A stretch of DNA of 64,000 nt from Rubrivivax sp. (GTDB taxonomy: Bacteria > Pseudomonadota > Gammaproteobacteria > Burkholderiales > Burkholderiaceae_C). The position numbers and the translations under genes were made by a program. Positions 61,712 through 64,000 of the stretch are shown one piece after another. Position 1 is the stretch's first letter. Every line of letters starts with the position of its first letter. Below the pieces are notes generated by a model, which did not search any database, had not been told where the DNA came from, and saw only the letters and a list, made by a program, of their open reading frames with translations. The stretch lies in contig SEFA01000007.1 of assembly GCA_004210455.1 (NCBI GenBank), positions 1 through 64,000 on the forward strand, in the 5' to 3' direction.

Positions 61712-62884
61712 TCATGGCGCGCTCCCTGCAGTCATCAGCCGCAGGTCCAACGGGCGCACCGCAGCATGCCGCGCACGGATGCGCGACCACGATACTGGTC
61801 CGCCGCGGATCAAGCCGGCCTCGCCGAGTCGATCCACGAAATGGCGTTCGATCCCGGCGGTGTCGCTCCTCGGGCCATAGACACCGGTGCTCGCGCATTC
61901 CTGCAACAGGGCCTCGAGCGGCGGCGGATCGCCGAACTCGGCCATCAGCGTCGCCGTGCATCTCTGGACGCGTTCGCCGAGACCCTTCGGCGTGCCCGGG
62001 CCCGGCATGTCTTCCTGCCGCATCGCCTCCTGGAAGCGCGAGAGGTACTGCTCCGCCATGAGGCGCACGACGGCGTCGGGATGGCATTGGACGAGCAGTC
62101 GATTGAGGGCATCGGTGATCAGCGACGGCGGGAAGCGCGATGCGTCGGGCGCGAATTCGTCGGGAGCCGTTCGCCAGGCAAAGCCCATTTTCCGAAGCAG
62201 AACGGGCTGCAGGCCGGCCACGAGATGCCGGTGCGAGCCGGGCGCGTTTTGAAGCTCCTGCGCGTAGTGCTGGTCGATGACCTCGATGGCGACCTGTTCG
62301 ACGACGCGCTCCGTGAACGTGCGGAAGCTCCCGCCTAGATGGAGACGGCCTGAACCCAGCCGTGATTCCGTCGTGACCAGCGCGCTCAAGGCGCCGGGGG
62401 CGCAATCGTCCAACTGCGTCGCGAGTTCCTCCAGTGCGGTTGCACAGGTCTCCCGAGGCAGCTGCCCCTGCCGTACGTGCTGGACGATGCGGGCGAGGGC
62501 TTCTGCGCCGCCTCTGTACAGAAGGTGCGCGGTCGCGCCATAGGCGGGATTGGTGCCGGCAGGATCGACGGTGGTCACTCGTTCGCCGAACATCATCAGC
62601 TGTCGAGCACCGGGTCTCCCGGCGAGCTCGGTGCAGAGCACCCACAGGTGGTCGCCGAACTGTGTCGCGAAATGGCGGAAGTCCGGGCTCGTCGCGAACG
62701 CCTCCGGATTCCCGTGACGGGCGGGGTCGTACCCCCATCCGCTCGCTGGCGGCGGATCGACGCTGCTGGATCCGAACACGCCCCGCTCGTCCGGGCCGGC
62801 CTGGAGGCTGGTGGGAGGAGACGCGTCCGCGGTGTCGATCTCCGAGAGGAACTTTGATGAGAAGGAGTGGGGGCCGATCAGCAT
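61712..62884 (-). CDS. hypothetical protein (390 aa), possible secreted effector
   Basis: I do not recognise this family. The 390-residue protein has no signal peptide or membrane helix. The first 50 residues are rich in Ser, Pro and Asp (FSSKFLSEIDTADASPPTSLQ). The rest is mostly helical with several Cys and His (ETCATALEELATQLDDCAPGALSALV). The Ser-rich, signal-less N-terminus is compatible with a type III effector, but no secretion genes are in the window, so this is speculation. It is isolated between convergent tag and the RND gene. Confidence 0.6.
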   Translation of the reverse strand: MLIGPHSFSSKFLSEIDTADASPPTSLQAGPDERGVFGSSSVDPPPASGWGYDPARHGNPEAFATSPDFRHFATQFGDHLWVLCTELAGRPGARQLMMFGERVTTVDPAGTNPAYGATAHLLYRGGAEALARIVQHVRQGQLPRETCATALEELATQLDDCAPGALSALVTTESRLGSGRLHLGGSFRTFTERVVEQVAIEVIDQHYAQELQNAPGSHRHLVAGLQPVLLRKMGFAWRTAPDEFAPDASRFPPSLITDALNRLLVQCHPDAVVRLMAEQYLSRFQEAMRQEDMPGPGTPKGLGERVQRCTATLMAEFGDPPPLEALLQECASTGVYGPRSDTAGIERHFVDRLGEAGLIRGGPVSWSRIRARHAAVRPLDLRLMTAGSAP

Positions 62885-62972
62885 CGCGCTTGAGTTGTCT
62901 CCCGACGTCCTGCGTTCCCTGTTCGCTCCGTGGGCGCGCCGCGACGGCCGTCCCGGCGCGTCCGCGAGCGCG

Positions 62973-64000
62973 TCAATCCGCGTGGCCTGCAGCCGGGTGA
63001 TGGGGATGCTCGGTCAACCGCGTCTGCCCCACTTCCCGCGTATCCGGGCCCTTGCCGCTGAACCGGTCCAGCGCCAGGTAGATCACCGGCGTGATGTAGA
63101 GCGTCACCGCCTGCGACAGGATCAGTCCGCCCACCACCGCCAGCCCCAGTGGCTGGCGCAGTTCCGCGCCGGCGCCCAGCCCCAGCGCGATCGGCAGCGC
63201 GCCCATCAGCGCGGCCAGCGTCGTCATCATGATCGGGCGGAAGCGCAGGATGCAGGCCTCGCGGATCGCCTGCCGCGGCGTCATGCCGCCGTTGCGCTGC
63301 GCGTCGAGCGCGAAATCGATCATCATGATCGCGTTCTTCTTCACGATGCCCACCAGCATCAGGATGCCGATGGTCGCGATGATGGTGAGCTCCATGCCCG
63401 CGAGCTGCAGCGTCAGCAGCGCGCCCACCGCCGCGGACGGCAGCCCGGCCAGGATGGTCAGCGGGTGGATGTAGCTCTCGTAGAGCACGCCCAGCAGCAC
63501 GTAGATCACCGCGATCGCCAGCACGATCAGCAGCAGCTGTCCGCCTTGCGAGTCCTTGAACACCGCCGCGTCGCCGCCGTAGCTGGTGATGATGGACGGC
63601 GGCAGGCCGACGTCCTTGGTGAACTGGTCGATCTTCGCCGTCGCGTTGCCCAGCGGCACGTCGGGCGCGAGGTTGAAGCTCAGCGTGATCGCCTGCAGCT
63701 GGCCCTGGTGGTTGACCGCCGTCGGGCCGAGCTCGCGCTTCACGCTCGCGAAGGCCGTCAGCGGCACCATCGTGCTGTTCCGGCCGCGCAGATAGATCTT
63801 GTCGAAGGCATCCTCGCTGAGCCGGTCGCTGTCGGTCGCCTCCATGATCACCTGGTAGGTGTTGCTCTCCGCGTAGATGCTGGAAACCTGGCGCTCACCG
63901 AAAGCCGAGTACAGCGCGTTGCGCAGGTCCTGCATCTGCACGCCCAGCAGCGTCGCGCGCTCGCGGTCGATGACGAGGTTGGCCTGCAGCCCGCGCAGCT
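62973..64000 (-). CDS. RND efflux permease, MdtB/MdtC type (5' end outside the window)
   Basis: This is the C-terminal 342 residues of an inner-membrane RND exporter. It shows the porter-domain end (TDSDRLSEDAFDKIYLRGRNSTMVPLTAFASVKRELGP) and helices 8-12: LLLIVLAIAVIYVLLGVLYESYIHPLTILAGLPSA, GILMLVGIVKKNAIMMIDFALDAQRNGGMTPRQAIREACILRFRPIMMTTLAALMGALPIALG. The sequence is typical of the MdtBC/MuxBC multidrug group. It ends with a His-rich tail. The frame runs open to the window edge. Confidence 0.93.
   Translation of the reverse strand, partial: LRGLQANLVIDRERATLLGVQMQDLRNALYSAFGERQVSSIYAESNTYQVIMEATDSDRLSEDAFDKIYLRGRNSTMVPLTAFASVKRELGPTAVNHQGQLQAITLSFNLAPDVPLGNATAKIDQFTKDVGLPPSIITSYGGDAAVFKDSQGGQLLLIVLAIAVIYVLLGVLYESYIHPLTILAGLPSAAVGALLTLQLAGMELTIIATIGILMLVGIVKKNAIMMIDFALDAQRNGGMTPRQAIREACILRFRPIMMTTLAALMGALPIALGLGAGAELRQPLGLAVVGGLILSQAVTLYITPVIYLALDRFSGKGPDTREVGQTRLTEHPHHPAAGHAD

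Overview
The window is high-GC DNA (about two thirds G+C by eye) with the gene content of a beta-proteobacterium of the order Burkholderiales, most likely of the Roseateles/Mitsuaria/Rubrivivax type. This is an inference from the gene set: priA beside hemE, rpe/apaG/mltA with the Burkholderiales membrane protein called site-specific recombinase, a fused IorA-IorB oxidoreductase with a divergent Lrp regulator, LemA/TPM genes, and many two-component proteins. No rRNA, tRNA, insertion sequence, phage or CRISPR array was found. Both ends cut genes: a Rep/UvrD helicase on the left and an RND efflux permease on the right.

Region by region. 1-4.1 kb: Rep helicase, a DUF1304 membrane protein, a periplasmic solute-binding protein with an unknown partner, and a membrane-anchored pseudokinase. 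4.1-7.6 kb: a glutamyl-endopeptidase-like S9 peptidase and a YpfJ-type zinc peptidase. 7.7-12.3 kb: a signalling cluster with a PAS histidine kinase and a family-3 solute-binding protein, divergent from an HTH-receiver protein and a receiver-HPt protein. 12.3-16.0 kb: priA, with a 19-unit trinucleotide repeat coding for polyalanine, then hemE. 16.1-18.4 kb: LemA and two TPM-domain proteins. 18.4-21.5 kb: a composite repeat and a LytS/LytTR-type two-component system. 21.7-23.9 kb: cytochrome b561 with two YceI proteins. 24.1-32.7 kb: a PhnZ-like HD protein, a hairpin-embedded leader peptide, and an overlapping operon of hybrid kinase, GMC oxidoreductase/hydrolase fusion and PhoD-like phosphatase. 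32.7-32.85 kb: a candidate structured small RNA. 33.1-41.7 kb: CYTH-CHAD protein, an M50 peptidase with DUF2167, the fused indolepyruvate oxidoreductase and an Lrp regulator.

41.7-42.7 kb is a conspicuous low-GC pocket. It holds a double-glycine-leader peptide precursor (bacteriocin/microcin-like) followed by two small membrane proteins, and a perfect 18-bp palindrome upstream. I consider it the best candidate for an undescribed system here. 42.8-54.1 kb holds a DMT exporter, a metzincin-like protease, a GH18 chitinase with a possible operator, methylglyoxal synthase, a YciI-like protein, an XRE/nucleotidyltransferase pair whose second gene is frameshifted, an M28 peptidase, a dienelactone hydrolase and a DUF2157/GDYXXLXY pair. 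54.1-64 kb holds a Fic remnant, DUF427, MltA, the Gcr-type membrane protein, ApaG, a solute-binding protein, Rpe, a low-molecular-weight phosphatase, Tag glycosylase, a hypothetical protein and the RND permease.

Other signals are a pair of dispersed repeats (14573-14640 and 37238-37306) whose hairpin is conserved through compensatory base changes, and short tandem repeats inside several coding regions.
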